DNA of 64,000 nt from an archaeon (GCA_029258755.1 JAPDKC010000010.1:101035-165034), one strand, 5' to 3'; positions 26,780 through 36,061 are shown, numbered from the stretch's first letter. Program-made: numbers and translations. The notes: a model not told the origin generated them from the sequence alone.

Positions 26780-27559
26780 TCACTTCCTTTTGAATATTCC
26801 AAAAAGTTTTGAAAAGAAGGATTGTTTCGGTTCTTTAATTTCAGCTTCTTTTCCGCCAAGCTTTTGTGCTATTACCTTTACTGCTTTTGCTGCAGGCGAG
26901 TTTGGCTTGCGCAAAATTATAGGAAGCGTGCCCCTTGAGATGAATGTTTTCCTAACCTCCTTATCGAAGGGAATTATCCCATAACATGGAAGCTCTAGCA
27001 TTTCGCTTATTCTATCCTTTCTTAGCTCGCCTTTTTCTCCATAAACCATATTCACTATAAAGCCAAAAGGCTTTGACATTAAGCGTTGTGCAACCATCTT
27101 TGTTTTTAAGGCATCGGCGACGCTTGGCGGATCAGGAGTTGTTACAAGCAATGTTTGCTTTGCCGCAGAAAGGGACGCAAGCGTTGTTCTTTCTATGCCG
27201 GCCGGAACATCTATAAGAATGTAATCATACCTTTCCTCTAAAGCACCCAACACCTGCTTTAGCCTTTCTGGATCCGTGCGTCTATAGCTTTCTAAACTTA
27301 ATCCGCTTGGAACAACCTCAACATTTTGAGGGCCAGCATAGATAGCATCCTCTATGTTTGCTTCCCCCATAAGAACCTCATGCAGTGTAATCGGCGGATT
27401 GTGTAAGTTGAAGATTAGCGATAGGTTTGCCATCGCAACATCCGCATCTACAAGCAGAACTTTCGAATTGAGCATCGATAGTGCTATGCCCAAATTTGCA
27501 ACTATGGTTGTTTTGCCGACTCCGCCTTTGCCAGAAGCAATAGCAATGCTACGCGCCAT
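26780..27559 (-). CDS. minD: MinD/ParA-family ATPase
   Basis: 259 residues. Deviant Walker A KGGVGKTT at residues 11-18, then a Walker A' (LLVDADVAMANLS), and switch II LIDVPAGI. The C-terminus is basic and amphipathic (FFSKLFGIFKRK), like the membrane-targeting tail of MinD. Archaeal MinD homologues position cellular structures, but MinC/MinE are absent here, so the cargo is unknown. It heads a two-gene transcript with the Sm-like gene. Confidence 0.88.
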   Translation of the reverse strand: MARSIAIASGKGGVGKTTIVANLGIALSMLNSKVLLVDADVAMANLSLIFNLHNPPITLHEVLMGEANIEDAIYAGPQNVEVVPSGLSLESYRRTDPERLKQVLGALEERYDYILIDVPAGIERTTLASLSAAKQTLLVTTPDPPSVADALKTKMVAQRLMSKPFGFIVNMVYGEKGELRKDRISEMLELPCYGIIPFDKEVRKTFISRGTLPIILRKPNSPAAKAVKVIAQKLGGKEAEIKEPKQSFFSKLFGIFKRK

Positions 27560-27626
27560 AAAGATGCTTCTCCTGATTTTGGTAAATTAGTAAAATAGTA
27601 GTAATTATTAAAATAAATACCTTTGC

Positions 27627-28133
27627 CTAATGTTCCGCTAAGCCGGCGATGCCTGCTTTCTTAAATAGCTCGTATTTTGTTATTTCCTTTTGCCTTTTTA
27701 TGACTTCTTTCGCATACTTATCAGTGAATTCCTTTGGATAAATCTTCTGAAGTTTTTTCTTATCTATCTTTATGCTCATCAACATCCTTTCATGGAATGC
27801 TATAAGAAGCTCCATGTGCTGTGTAGTTAAGGTATATATATCTACTATGCCATGTTTTGCCCTAAATGCGTTAAGAACAATTTCGAATGCAGCGTTGCCT
27901 TCAATCTTTACATCATATTTCATAAATTCGTAGCCAGCACCTATAAGCTCGCCCTTTTTAAAAAGCAGCGCTCCTTCCTCAATGCCGTCATGGCCATCTA
28001 TTGTAACTATTATATAACCAGTAAACCCTTTATCCATAAGCTCTTGGATTTTTGCTAACATATCCGTCTCTCTTGTTTTCAGGCTTTGCTGCAACGGAGC
28101 ACCTAAAGGCAAATCCATAAGGATGCACTGCAT
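27627..28133 (-). CDS. Uncharacterised archaeal protein, DUF2226-like
   Basis: 168 residues. The segment GFTGYIIVTIDGHDGIEEGA followed by LLFKKGELIGAGYEFMKYD is the pattern I associate with DUF2226, where a beta-rich N-terminal domain acts as a possible sensor or effector module; the assignment is from memory. The tail is helical and lysine-rich. ATG at 28133 was chosen: an AT-rich box lies about 25 nt upstream, while the in-frame TTG at 28151 lies within it. Confidence 0.6.
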   Translation of the reverse strand: MQCILMDLPLGAPLQQSLKTRETDMLAKIQELMDKGFTGYIIVTIDGHDGIEEGALLFKKGELIGAGYEFMKYDVKIEGNAAFEIVLNAFRAKHGIVDIYTLTTQHMELLIAFHERMLMSIKIDKKKLQKIYPKEFTDKYAKEVIKRQKEITKYELFKKAGIAGLAEH

Positions 28134-28254
28134 ATTATTAAAGTGTTTCAATTAAAAAAGGTTTATTATGGAGGAAAAATGTGCAAGTATTTTAAATTGA
28201 ACTTGCTCTTCCTTAATTTAACAATTCGACCTTTTACAGCTGGAGGTGCATTGC

Positions 28255-28650
28255 ATGCCTGAAAAGATTTTTAAAAAAGCGGGTCAGCTTAAAGAAGGGA
28301 ACTATATTATAATCGAAGGCGAACCATGCAGGATAAAAGCCATTGAAAAGAGCAAGCCTGGCAAGCATGGCTCTGCAAAGGTAAGAATTACTGCCTTTGG
28401 TGTTTTCGATAATCAGAAAAGAACTTTTTTAGGCCCCGTAGATGCTGATGTTGAAGTGCCGATAATACAACGCAGCAACGCGCAGATAGTTGCGATAATG
28501 GGCGATACCGTGCAAATAATGGATTTGAAAACCTATGATCTTTTTAATACAAAAAAGCCTCCTGAAGCAAAGGGGCTCAAAAGCGGTGTTGAAGTGGAAT
28601 ATATGCGCTATGGCGACAAGATAGCAATAGTTAGGGTAAAATCAGAGTAA
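28255..28650 (+). CDS. Translation initiation factor 5A
   Basis: 131 residues. Binds the ribosome and relieves stalls at difficult peptide bonds. The conserved loop KPGKHGSAK (about residues 34-42) carries the lysine that is converted to hypusine or deoxyhypusine; a C-terminal OB fold follows. The ATG at 28255 is set by GGAGGTG at 28242-28248; an in-frame GTG inside that site would add three residues. Co-transcribed with the next small gene, whose ATG overlaps the TAA. Confidence 0.95.
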   Translation: MPEKIFKKAGQLKEGNYIIIEGEPCRIKAIEKSKPGKHGSAKVRITAFGVFDNQKRTFLGPVDADVEVPIIQRSNAQIVAIMGDTVQIMDLKTYDLFNTKKPPEAKGLKSGVEVEYMRYGDKIAIVRVKSE

Positions 28651-28937
28651 TGCTTATGCAGGAGCTCAGGTTGAAGGATTTTATAGTTGATGCGTGCAAA
28701 GCCGATGCCGCTTTAGAATTCCTGCCACAAAAGAAAATGGAACTTGATTTGAGAAAAATAGCTGAAAAGCTTGCCAAGTTTGCGCAGATTCAGGCGGAAA
28801 CACCACATGTGTTAATCTTTACTTTTAAAGGTGTTAATGTAAGTCTATTTAAAAGCGGCAGGATATTGGTAAAAGAAGCTGATGAAGAAAAAGCAAGGAG
28901 CATTGTAGCAGAACTTTTGCGTACAATAAACGCTTAA
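28650..28937 (+). CDS. Small conserved-looking protein with TBP-half-like C-terminus
   Basis: 95 residues, start overlapping the aIF5A stop by one base, so translationally coupled. The C-terminal 50 residues (VLIFTFKGVNVSLFKSGRIL, then a helix EEKARSIVAELLRTI) read like one repeat of a TATA-binding-protein fold, which has the pattern of strand-SGRI-strand-helix. The N-terminal half is helical and lysine-rich. Function unknown; pairing with aIF5A hints at translation or RNA binding. Confidence 0.6.
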   Translation: MLMQELRLKDFIVDACKADAALEFLPQKKMELDLRKIAEKLAKFAQIQAETPHVLIFTFKGVNVSLFKSGRILVKEADEEKARSIVAELLRTINA

Positions 28938-28974
28938 GCATGCTTTTTTGATTTTAAACAACCAAGAAAAAGTT

Positions 28975-28980
28975 TTTATA
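28975..28980 (+). promoter_or_regulatory. TATA box of the coiled-coil gene
   Basis: TTTATA in a T-rich context, with its centre about 28 nt before the ATG at 29006. Predicts a leaderless transcript; there is no ribosome binding site before the ATG. Confidence 0.5.
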
Positions 28981-29005
28981 ATGGAATCCCTTATTATTGA
29001 TTTGA

Positions 29006-31201
29006 ATGCCAGACAAAAAAAGCATCATCTTGGATTCTATAAAAAAGCTTTTAGCATTAGACCTTTCCGATGAAGAGATAATAAGGAATTTGAGAGATGT
29101 GGGCATAAGTGAAAAGGAAGCAAGGGCGCTTTTAGCTGAAGCAAAAGGCGAACGAAAAGAGACCAAAGAAGAAATAGAGCTTCCAGAAAGCGAGGAAGAC
29201 GTACTAAAGGCTCTTGAAAAAGGTCTTGAAGAAGCTAGTTTTGCAGAGGAAAAATCCAAGGAAAGGGAGATGTGGGAAAAAGCAGTAATGGAAACAGTGA
29301 ACAAGAAGCTTGAGGAAATGAAGAAGCTTAAAGAGGATGCTGAAAAAAGCTTCAAAAAGATCAGAGAGGATATAGAAAGAGTAGTTGAGGAAAAGGTAAA
29401 GGCCGGCTTAGAACAAGAATACAAAAAAATAGATACGCTGCTCGATTCGAAAACGGTTTTGCTTACGCAAAAAATAAATAGCGAGCTGAATCAAAAGCAG
29501 AAGGAAATAGATGATCTCTTGAACAAGCGAATTGAGGAGATAAAAGCAATTAACGAAGAAGTAAAAAAGGCTTTAGAGGAGATTGAAACAAGGCAAAAAG
29601 AAGAAAAGGAGCTCTTAAAGGAGATGAACAAGCTAAGCAAGCGCTTGAATAAGTTGAAGAAAAGTGTTGAAGAAGAAGTAAGCCAAAAGATAGAAGCGCT
29701 GGAATCCGAAGCCGAGAAGCGCACAAGCGATATGCTTGCTGAGATTAAAAAGCTTATAGAAAATGCTTCTTCAGAGCTTGAAGAAAACAAAACCAAATTC
29801 GAAGAGGACATAAAAAGCACATCTCAACTTCTGGAAAACAAATTCAAACGGCTATTTGATCAAGAAGCAGAAAAGCTGCGAAAAACCGTTGAGGAGCTTA
29901 AAACGCATGCTGCAGAACATATGCAAAAGGTTCTGGAAGAAAAGCTCAATGAGGCTGAGAAGTATTTAGCCAAGCTAAAAGAAGAATTAACAAAGGAAAT
30001 AAATTCTTCCATGCAAGAGTCACGCTCTGAGATAAATCAGTTCCTTGCTAAGGCAAGGGAGGAAATGAAAAGATTGAACAACCAGGTTGTTAAAACGTTA
30101 GAGCTAGAATCTGAGGTCATAGAAGACATTATGGCCGAAGCGAAGAATAGAATAGAAAAAGTGAAGATTGAAAGCTCTGAAGAGCTTAAAAAAGAAATAG
30201 AAAAACAGCTTCAAGAGCTTGAGCTTCTTAGAAAGCAGATAAGACCAGAGCGCGTAGATGCTAAGCTTGCAGAGCTCGAAAAAGTGAAGGAAAATATTAC
30301 CAAGGAAATAAAGAAAGTTATCGAGGAAAAGGCGTGGGGCATAGAAAAGGAATACGCAAAACGTGTTGAAGCGATGCTTTCTAAGATTGAGGAAAAGTTT
30401 GCTGAATCAGACAGTAAAATAGAAGAGATTATAAGAAGGGCTGATGAGAAAGCCAAGGAGCTAGAAAAATTGGATGAAATGATAGAAGCGAAGGTCATGG
30501 AGCATGTTGCAAACCTAGAGAAGCAATACAGGGATAAGATCGAAAAAACAATGACAGAGATCGAAGAGGTTAGGGAAGATATAAGAGCTGAGCTTAATGA
30601 AATAGAAGCTCTAAAGAAAGAGCTGAACAAAACGAGAGCAAGGATTATTGCCGAAAGCAATGCTCAGCTAGCTGAACTTAAAAAAGAAATAGGAGAGGTT
30701 ATAAGCGAGTATGCAAAGCGTGCTGTGCAGCTTTCAAAACAAGCAGAGGAGATTATAAAAAGAAAGGATTCTTTACTGAAAGGCCTAGAGCCCTATACTA
30801 GCATGGATCTAAACAGAATCAAGCGCGCTGTTATAAACCAAACAAGCAAAGAATTAGAGGAGCTTATAAACGCTAAGAAAAAAGAGCTCGAGCAGTACAT
30901 AGAAATGCTTAAGCGTGAGATAAAAAGCGAAACTATGCAAAGCCCAAAACTTGAACAAATAAAGCACGAGGTTGAAATGCTTTCAGCGTTCAGAGAACAA
31001 TTTGTTAAAATACTTGACCAAAATATAGAAACATTCAACGAGCGCATTCAAAAATTCAATGAAACAATAAAGGTTATGGAAGAACAGTATAAAGAAAGAA
31101 TTAAGCTAATTGATGAAAAGATAGCTGAGCTAGATAGGTTTGAGAAAAACTTTGCTAAAATAATCGGGCTCAGTTTGGATAAGCTTATAGAGAAGAAATA
31201 G
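29006..31201 (+). CDS. Long coiled-coil protein without ATPase domain
   Basis: 731 residues, almost entirely heptad-patterned Glu/Lys/Leu from about residue 60 to 700, so an extended alpha-helical rod. The first 50 residues (SIKKLLALDLSDEEIIRNLR followed by VGISEKEARALL) form a small helical domain of the kind that precedes archaeal coiled-coil proteins and may bind a partner. There are no Walker motifs, zinc hook or membrane segment, so it is not an SMC or Rad50. It could be a scaffold or cytoskeletal element. The 3' end lies 4 nt from the convergent tRNA-Val. Confidence 0.75.
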   Translation: MPDKKSIILDSIKKLLALDLSDEEIIRNLRDVGISEKEARALLAEAKGERKETKEEIELPESEEDVLKALEKGLEEASFAEEKSKEREMWEKAVMETVNKKLEEMKKLKEDAEKSFKKIREDIERVVEEKVKAGLEQEYKKIDTLLDSKTVLLTQKINSELNQKQKEIDDLLNKRIEEIKAINEEVKKALEEIETRQKEEKELLKEMNKLSKRLNKLKKSVEEEVSQKIEALESEAEKRTSDMLAEIKKLIENASSELEENKTKFEEDIKSTSQLLENKFKRLFDQEAEKLRKTVEELKTHAAEHMQKVLEEKLNEAEKYLAKLKEELTKEINSSMQESRSEINQFLAKAREEMKRLNNQVVKTLELESEVIEDIMAEAKNRIEKVKIESSEELKKEIEKQLQELELLRKQIRPERVDAKLAELEKVKENITKEIKKVIEEKAWGIEKEYAKRVEAMLSKIEEKFAESDSKIEEIIRRADEKAKELEKLDEMIEAKVMEHVANLEKQYRDKIEKTMTEIEEVREDIRAELNEIEALKKELNKTRARIIAESNAQLAELKKEIGEVISEYAKRAVQLSKQAEEIIKRKDSLLKGLEPYTSMDLNRIKRAVINQTSKELEELINAKKKELEQYIEMLKREIKSETMQSPKLEQIKHEVEMLSAFREQFVKILDQNIETFNERIQKFNETIKVMEEQYKERIKLIDEKIAELDRFEKNFAKIIGLSLDKLIEKK

Positions 31202-31205
31202 CCAA

Positions 31206-31278
31206 TGGGCCCGAGCGGAATCGAACCGCTGACCTCCACCGTGTCAGGGTGGCGTCATAACCACTAGACCACGGGCCC
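31206..31278 (-). tRNA. tRNA-Val(GAC)
   Basis: 73 nt. Acceptor GGGCCCG/CGGGCCC, anticodon arm CCACC-CTGACAC-GGTGG giving GAC, T-arm AGCGG-TTCGATT-CCGCT, discriminator A73. No intron, no encoded CCA. Confidence 0.95.
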
Positions 31279-31334
31279 TTATAGAAAAAATAATTTTCCA
31301 CAATAAATTAAAACCTTGTTTGCATCTTAATTTT

Positions 31335-32330
31335 TTATAGCTTACGCAAAAGCTTGAGCTTTTTGCATGCATCGCAGATTTCGCTTACTGTGGGCTCTGA
31401 GCAAAGCTTGCATTCTTTTAGCTCAAGCATCTTAAACTGTTTGCTTTCAAGCAACATTGGCTTTACCTGCAGGAAGAAATTCCATAAGGAAAACTTTGTG
31501 CCTGGATAAGCTCTTTCCAATGAATTTAGCACCTTTCTATAGGCATTCCTTTTCGCCTCGCTTCTAAAAGGACAGCAAGCTGAATAGTATTCTATTCCAA
31601 CATAATCAGCGTAAAGCATTATCTCATTCTCAGGAATCTCGCAAAGAGGTTTTATACGCTGAACAAATTGAGTAAAGCTTTTTACTCCGCTTACAGGGCC
31701 GCATCTCAAGAACCTAACCAAATCGTTATCGCATGCGTTCATAAGGATGCTTTGCAATTCATCATCGAGGTTATGGCCTGTTATAAGCTTGTCTGCTTTT
31801 AAGCGCTTGGAATATTTATTTATCAGCGTTCGGCGCAAAGTGCCGCAAAAAGCGCATGCTGAACCCAAATTCTGCTTTGCCTTTTGCATTTTTCTATAAA
31901 TCTGGCTCATAGAAAAGCCAAACTCATCCTTAAATTTTACCAATTTATAGGGAATGTCCCAAGCGTTGCAGTTTTTAATAGCAAACTTAAGCGCTTTGTC
32001 CCTATAACCTCTTATTCCTTCATCTATAAGCAACGCTACTATGCTATTTGTTTTTCTGAAAAATTTTTGAGTGAGATAAAGCGCTGTCAGTGAGTCCTTG
32101 CCACCGCTAACAGCCACAACAAGCTTTTCATTGGGTTTTATAAGCTTGTAGCGCCTTACAGTATTTCTAAAGCGCTTTTCAATAAGCTCTATGAAATGCT
32201 TTTCGCAGAACTTTTGCGGACCGTAAGGCAGCAAAACTTTGGCTTGCCTATTACATTTTAAGCATTTGTCGCCTTTTCTTATGCCTTTCTTTATCTCCTG
32301 TAGTGCCTCCTGCATTACTTCGCAGCCCAT
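31335..32330 (-). CDS. tRNA 2-thiolation enzyme of the TtuA/NcsA (TtcA-like) family
   Basis: 331 residues. An N-terminal zinc finger (CLKCN, CEKH), the PP-loop SGGKDS (about 75-80) for tRNA adenylation, a catalytic cysteine pair in CAFCGTLRR with a further Cys in CCPFR, and a second zinc finger at the C-terminus (CKLC, CDAC). This is the layout of the archaeal family that thiolates U54 or U34 of tRNA using a 4Fe-4S cluster and a ubiquitin-like sulfur carrier. It neighbours tRNA-Val. Which uridine is modified cannot be told from sequence. Confidence 0.88.
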   Translation of the reverse strand: MGCEVMQEALQEIKKGIRKGDKCLKCNRQAKVLLPYGPQKFCEKHFIELIEKRFRNTVRRYKLIKPNEKLVVAVSGGKDSLTALYLTQKFFRKTNSIVALLIDEGIRGYRDKALKFAIKNCNAWDIPYKLVKFKDEFGFSMSQIYRKMQKAKQNLGSACAFCGTLRRTLINKYSKRLKADKLITGHNLDDELQSILMNACDNDLVRFLRCGPVSGVKSFTQFVQRIKPLCEIPENEIMLYADYVGIEYYSACCPFRSEAKRNAYRKVLNSLERAYPGTKFSLWNFFLQVKPMLLESKQFKMLELKECKLCSEPTVSEICDACKKLKLLRKL

Positions 32331-32425
32331 ACCAAAACCTTTAAATTCCTTCCTTATCAGAAAATAATTAAAGCTAAAGGAATAAAGAAATATGGCTCTT
32401 CTTTTTACGTATTTTGGTGAGTAAA

Positions 32426-32986
32426 TTGGGAGCAGGCAAGTATATTAGCGAAACCTTGCAGAGGGAGTATAAAGGGGAAAAGGGTATTTACGACTACGAT
32501 AAGCTTTACAAAGAGAAGCTTATGAAGTTTAGGCAAAATGAGCAAGCGGTAGTGCGCTTAGAAAAGCCAAGCAATCTGCCAAGAGCAAGAAGCTTGGGTT
32601 ATAAGGCAAAAAAAGGATTTATTGTTGTTAGAGTACGCGTGCGTAAGGGAAGTGGTGCTCATAAAAGGCCCCGCACAGGTCGCAGACCAAAACGAATGGG
32701 TGTAAATAAGCTTACAAGGAATATAAGCATTCAGCGCATCGCTGAGCTCAGAGCAAGTAAGCGATATCCTAACTGCGAGGTGCTTAACTCCTACTGGGTT
32801 GGCGAAGACGGTAGGCACGAATACTATGAAGTAATTCTAGTTGATAGAAACGCTCCGGAGATAAAAGCAGACAAAGATATCAATTGGATATGCAGTAACA
32901 AGCATAAAGGCAGGGCTGAGCGCGGCTTGACTTCTGCTGGCAAAAAAGCAAGGAAAAACAGGAAAAAGCGTAAGAAAAAAGAATAA
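32426..32986 (+). CDS. rpl15e: Large ribosomal subunit protein L15e
   Basis: 186 residues of a strongly basic protein; [20 protein letters not shown] and [19 protein letters not shown] regions are the core of eL15, which lies deep in the 50S subunit. The TTG at 32426 was chosen because GGTGAG precedes it and translation from there begins [12 protein letters not shown], like other L15e proteins; an in-frame TTG/GTG at 32414-32419 is part of the ribosome binding site. Followed 25 nt later by the Rpp30 gene, an arrangement found in other archaea. Confidence 0.95.
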   Translation: MGAGKYISETLQREYKGEKGIYDYDKLYKEKLMKFRQNEQAVVRLEKPSNLPRARSLGYKAKKGFIVVRVRVRKGSGAHKRPRTGRRPKRMGVNKLTRNISIQRIAELRASKRYPNCEVLNSYWVGEDGRHEYYEVILVDRNAPEIKADKDINWICSNKHKGRAERGLTSAGKKARKNRKKRKKKE

Positions 32987-33011
32987 ATAAAGTTTCTGCT
33001 TCTTTCTTTTA

Positions 33012-33542
33012 ATGCGCGATCTAGTTGGTTTTTTTGATTTGGAAGCCTATGCTAAAGCATCTGAGCTTTTTGGACTTGAAGAGATAGTATTTGTAAAGCG
33101 GTTTGATAAAGGAGAAATAAAAAAGCTTAGAGAGAGCTTGCATGAGTCTTCTTTCAAAATCAAGTTCTGCAATCTGGTTGAAAGAGGGAAAATAAGAAGC
33201 GAAAAAGCAGATTATTTAGCAATTGAAGTAAAAGAGATTAAAGATTTGAATTTTGCAAGCGACAGAAGAATTAATTTTATTCTCTTTGATCCGAAGGCAC
33301 AAGCTGATCTGCAAGCAATAAAAAAGCTTGCTTCTGCCAACAAAGAAATTGTTTTTTCTTTTAGCGACCTGCTGAACGCTAGTGCATTCGAAAGAATGCT
33401 TATTCTAAAAAAGCTGAGCTTTGTTTCCAAGCTTGCTAAGAAAGCCAAAGCTGATGTTAAGGTTTATAGTTTGGCTAAAAGCTTTGCAGAGCTTAGAGAT
33501 CCAAAAAGCTTACAATCCATAATCGCTTGCTTAGGTGATTGA
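33012..33542 (+). CDS. rnp3: Ribonuclease P protein component 3 (Rpp30)
   Basis: 176 residues, somewhat short for the family. Contains INFILFDPKAQADLQAIKKLA and the following FSFSDLLNA, with SLAKSFAELRDPKSLQSIIA at the end, which fit the alpha/beta TIM-like Rpp30. RNase P trims the 5' leader of precursor tRNAs. The adjacency L15e-Rpp30 supports the call. The stop is one base before the TTG start of mtnA. Confidence 0.78.
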   Translation: MRDLVGFFDLEAYAKASELFGLEEIVFVKRFDKGEIKKLRESLHESSFKIKFCNLVERGKIRSEKADYLAIEVKEIKDLNFASDRRINFILFDPKAQADLQAIKKLASANKEIVFSFSDLLNASAFERMLILKKLSFVSKLAKKAKADVKVYSLAKSFAELRDPKSLQSIIACLGD

Positions 33543-33543
33543 A

Positions 33544-34629
33544 TTGCTTGTGAAGGTTGGAAATAAGCGCAGATGGTTTACTGCTAGCTGGCTTAAAGGA
33601 AGCACTGTGTATGCCATCGACCAAAGACTATTGCCCTTTCGATTCAAGATCGTTGCATTAAAAACGCATTATGAAACAGCAGAAGCTATAAAGAACATGA
33701 CCATTAGAGGCGCTGGCTCTATAGGTGCTGTTGCAGCATTTGCTTGTGCGCAAGCGGTGCTTGAATGCAAAAGCAGTGAATGGCCAAAAAAAGCTTTACT
33801 TGGCTTTGAAAGAATTGCTAACACAAGGCCTACCGCTCGCGATCTATTCTTTGCAATAGAACGTATAAAGCAATCTATCGCAAACAAAAAACTTGGCGAA
33901 GCGAAAAAAGCAGCATTGAAAGAAGCGAAAAAGATAAGCAAAGAATATCAGGAAAATGGAAAGCTTATTGGCATGTTTGGAGCTAAGCTTATCAAAGACG
34001 GCTGTAAGATACTAACACATTGTAATGCTGGTTGGTTGGCTTTGCATGATTGGGGATCTGCCCTAGCGCCAATATATTTTGCTAAGCGCTTACATAAGAA
34101 GGTATTTGTGTTTGTGGACGAAACGAGGCCTAGGCTGCAGGGAGCTAAGCTTACTGCTTGGGAGCTTGCTAACGAAAATATAGAGCATGCGATTATAGCG
34201 GATAATTCCGCTGGCTTTTATATGCAAAAAAGCGAGGTAGATTTGTGCATAGTTGGAGCTGATAGGATAGCAAGCAATGGCGATGTTGCCAACAAGATTG
34301 GAACATATGAAAAGGCGGTCCTTGCAAAGGAAAATGGCATACCTTTTTATGTAGCTGCTCCGCTAAGCACCTTCGACTTCAAATGCAAAAGCGGAAAGCA
34401 CATACCAATAGAGGAACGTGCTGAGGAAGAAGTTCTTTTCGTTTTGGGTTATGAAAAGGACTTACGAAAGGTAAGGATTGCGCCAAAGAAAAGCAAAGCA
34501 AAGAATCCAGCGTTTGATGTTACGCCTGCAAAATATATAAAAGGAATTATCACCGAACATGGAATAATAAAGCCTAAAAGAAGCACGATTAAAAAGCTTG
34601 CGAAGAAAAGCAAAAAGGTGCGCAAATGA
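33544..34629 (+). CDS. mtnA: S-methyl-5-thioribose-1-phosphate isomerase / IF-2B-like
   Basis: 361 residues. Isomerises methylthioribose-1-phosphate in methionine salvage. Seen: TIRGAGSIGAVAAFA, catalytic Cys in LTHCNAGWLALHDWG, TRPRLQGAKLTAWEL, and GADRIASNGDVANKIGTY with the catalytic Asp. These distinguish MtnA from translation factor eIF2B; archaeal ribose-1,5-bisphosphate isomerase is a relative and a possible alternative. The TTG at 33544 has GGTGAT five bases upstream. The C-terminus is unusually lysine-rich. Overlaps the HD gene by four bases. Confidence 0.88.
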   Translation: MLVKVGNKRRWFTASWLKGSTVYAIDQRLLPFRFKIVALKTHYETAEAIKNMTIRGAGSIGAVAAFACAQAVLECKSSEWPKKALLGFERIANTRPTARDLFFAIERIKQSIANKKLGEAKKAALKEAKKISKEYQENGKLIGMFGAKLIKDGCKILTHCNAGWLALHDWGSALAPIYFAKRLHKKVFVFVDETRPRLQGAKLTAWELANENIEHAIIADNSAGFYMQKSEVDLCIVGADRIASNGDVANKIGTYEKAVLAKENGIPFYVAAPLSTFDFKCKSGKHIPIEERAEEEVLFVLGYEKDLRKVRIAPKKSKAKNPAFDVTPAKYIKGIITEHGIIKPKRSTIKKLAKKSKKVRK

Positions 34630-35153
34630 GCGACAAAGTGCCTAACGAAGAGGAATGTATGGAATTGCTAAAGCAATACAATGTTCCTGAAAATATAGTG
34701 AGGCATTCAATAAAGGTTAAGGAGCTTGCGTTGCAGCTTGCGGAGGATTTGGAAAGAAGAGGCATAAAAGTAAACAAAAAGCTTGTTATTGCTGCAGCGC
34801 TCTTGCATGATTTGGACAAAGCAGAAAGCTTAGCGAATTATTTTACACATGGAGAAAAAGCATATGAAGAGCTTAAAAAGCTTGGCATGCACAAAGTTGC
34901 TGAAATTGTGAAAAAACATGTTTTGGAAGCAATTCTAAGAGATGAGCTGAAAACTATTGAAGAGAAGATAGTTTATTATGCTGACAAACGAGTTATGCAT
35001 GACAGAATAGTTAGCCTCGATGAAAGGTTTGCTTATCTAAGGAAGCGATACGGTTTAAAGGATAAGAGATTAATGGAAATTATAGATAAAAGCTATACTA
35101 AAGTTATTGAGCTTGAAAGGGAGCTGTTAGGATGGAAAAAAAAGAGAGATTAG
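34626..35153 (+). CDS. HD-domain phosphohydrolase
   Basis: 175 residues. The metal ligands of an HD domain are visible: H in RHSIKVKELA, HD in AAALLHDLDKAE, H in YFTHGEKAYEEL and the later KKHVLEAIL. Likely acts on a nucleotide or phosphoester. It overlaps mtnA upstream (ATGA) and the next membrane-protein gene downstream by 22 nt, so it is part of the operon, but the substrate is unknown. Confidence 0.85.
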   Translation: MSDKVPNEEECMELLKQYNVPENIVRHSIKVKELALQLAEDLERRGIKVNKKLVIAAALLHDLDKAESLANYFTHGEKAYEELKKLGMHKVAEIVKKHVLEAILRDELKTIEEKIVYYADKRVMHDRIVSLDERFAYLRKRYGLKDKRLMEIIDKSYTKVIELERELLGWKKKRD

Positions 35154-35665
35154 TGGTTTTGCAAGCGACTGTGGTCATACTCATTGCTGCTTCCGGTTTT
35201 ATCTACAAGTTTTTAGGCCTGCTTCCTTTTGCAGTTATTGAATCAATGCTGCTAGCAGGTTTTATCCTGCTTTTGTTAAAAATGAAAAAAGCTTTTGGGA
35301 AAGATTTCTTAAGGTATGCATTATACTTTTGCTTATTGCTTCTAGTAGTTAGTGCTTCTATAGCGGTGCTTGTATTTAGCGAAGCTTTAGGCCCTAGAAT
35401 AGATTTGTTTGTGGCTGTTATTGCTGCTTTGCTTATCATAAATATGGGATTTCGCTTCTTATTCGGCAAGAATGTACTTGAAGGCAAGGTACTTCTCAGC
35501 GACAATAAAATAGCTGTTGTTGAGCTACCTTTTGACTTTTTTGCGGGCATGCAGAAAGGAATGTATGTAGTTAAAACCGATAGAAAGATCGCTAAAGGAA
35601 CAAAAGTGAAGGTGAAAATAGCACAGAAGATGTTTAAAAAGGTTCCAGAAAGAATTATAGAATAA
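35132..35665 (+). CDS. Archaeal membrane protein, possibly DUF2101-like
   Basis: 177 residues. Four membrane helices (about 5-28, 30-50, 60-85, 90-110) followed by a small soluble beta-domain (ELPFDFFAGMQKGMYVVKTD, then KGTKVKVKIAQ) reminiscent of an NfeD or DUF2101 barrel. Function unknown; translationally coupled to the HD gene by overlap. Confidence 0.65.
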   Translation: MEKKERLVVLQATVVILIAASGFIYKFLGLLPFAVIESMLLAGFILLLLKMKKAFGKDFLRYALYFCLLLLVVSASIAVLVFSEALGPRIDLFVAVIAALLIINMGFRFLFGKNVLEGKVLLSDNKIAVVELPFDFFAGMQKGMYVVKTDRKIAKGTKVKVKIAQKMFKKVPERIIE

Positions 35666-35698
35666 TGGATAAAAAGATTTTATTGCAATAATTTTTAG

Positions 35699-36061
35699 AT
35701 GCTGCTAAGAGAGTATTGGCTGAACCGCTTAGCTTTGCTTTGCAGCTTCTTTGGTATAGCGCTTTTATTAGCCTATTCTTATTTGGATGCCCCAGAAGAG
35801 CTTAGCATAGAAGAAATAGGACACCACAAACTTGGTGCAAAAGTAAGGGTAAAAGGAATTGTCTATTTTTCAAAGTCGGGAGAAAACTTCATAATCTTTG
35901 GGCTGAATGACGGGGCAAAGATAAAATGCATCTATTTCAATCCTGAAATAAGGGAGCGCATCATTATTCGAAAGGGAAATCTGATTGAGGTTATCGGAAA
36001 GATAAAGCTATACAAAGGCAACTTAGAGATTGTTGCCGAGAAGGTGAATCTGCTTGATTGA
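35699..36061 (+). CDS. Membrane-anchored OB-fold protein
   Basis: 120 residues. One N-terminal membrane helix (about 10-28), then an OB-fold domain (about 42-118: GAKVRVKGIVYFSKSGENFI and GNLIEVIGKIKLYKGNLEI) of the nucleic-acid-binding tRNA-anti type. Such anchored OB domains are common in archaea; ligand unknown. The next gene starts within its last codons with a TTG. Confidence 0.75.
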   Translation: MLLREYWLNRLALLCSFFGIALLLAYSYLDAPEELSIEEIGHHKLGAKVRVKGIVYFSKSGENFIIFGLNDGAKIKCIYFNPEIRERIIIRKGNLIEVIGKIKLYKGNLEIVAEKVNLLD

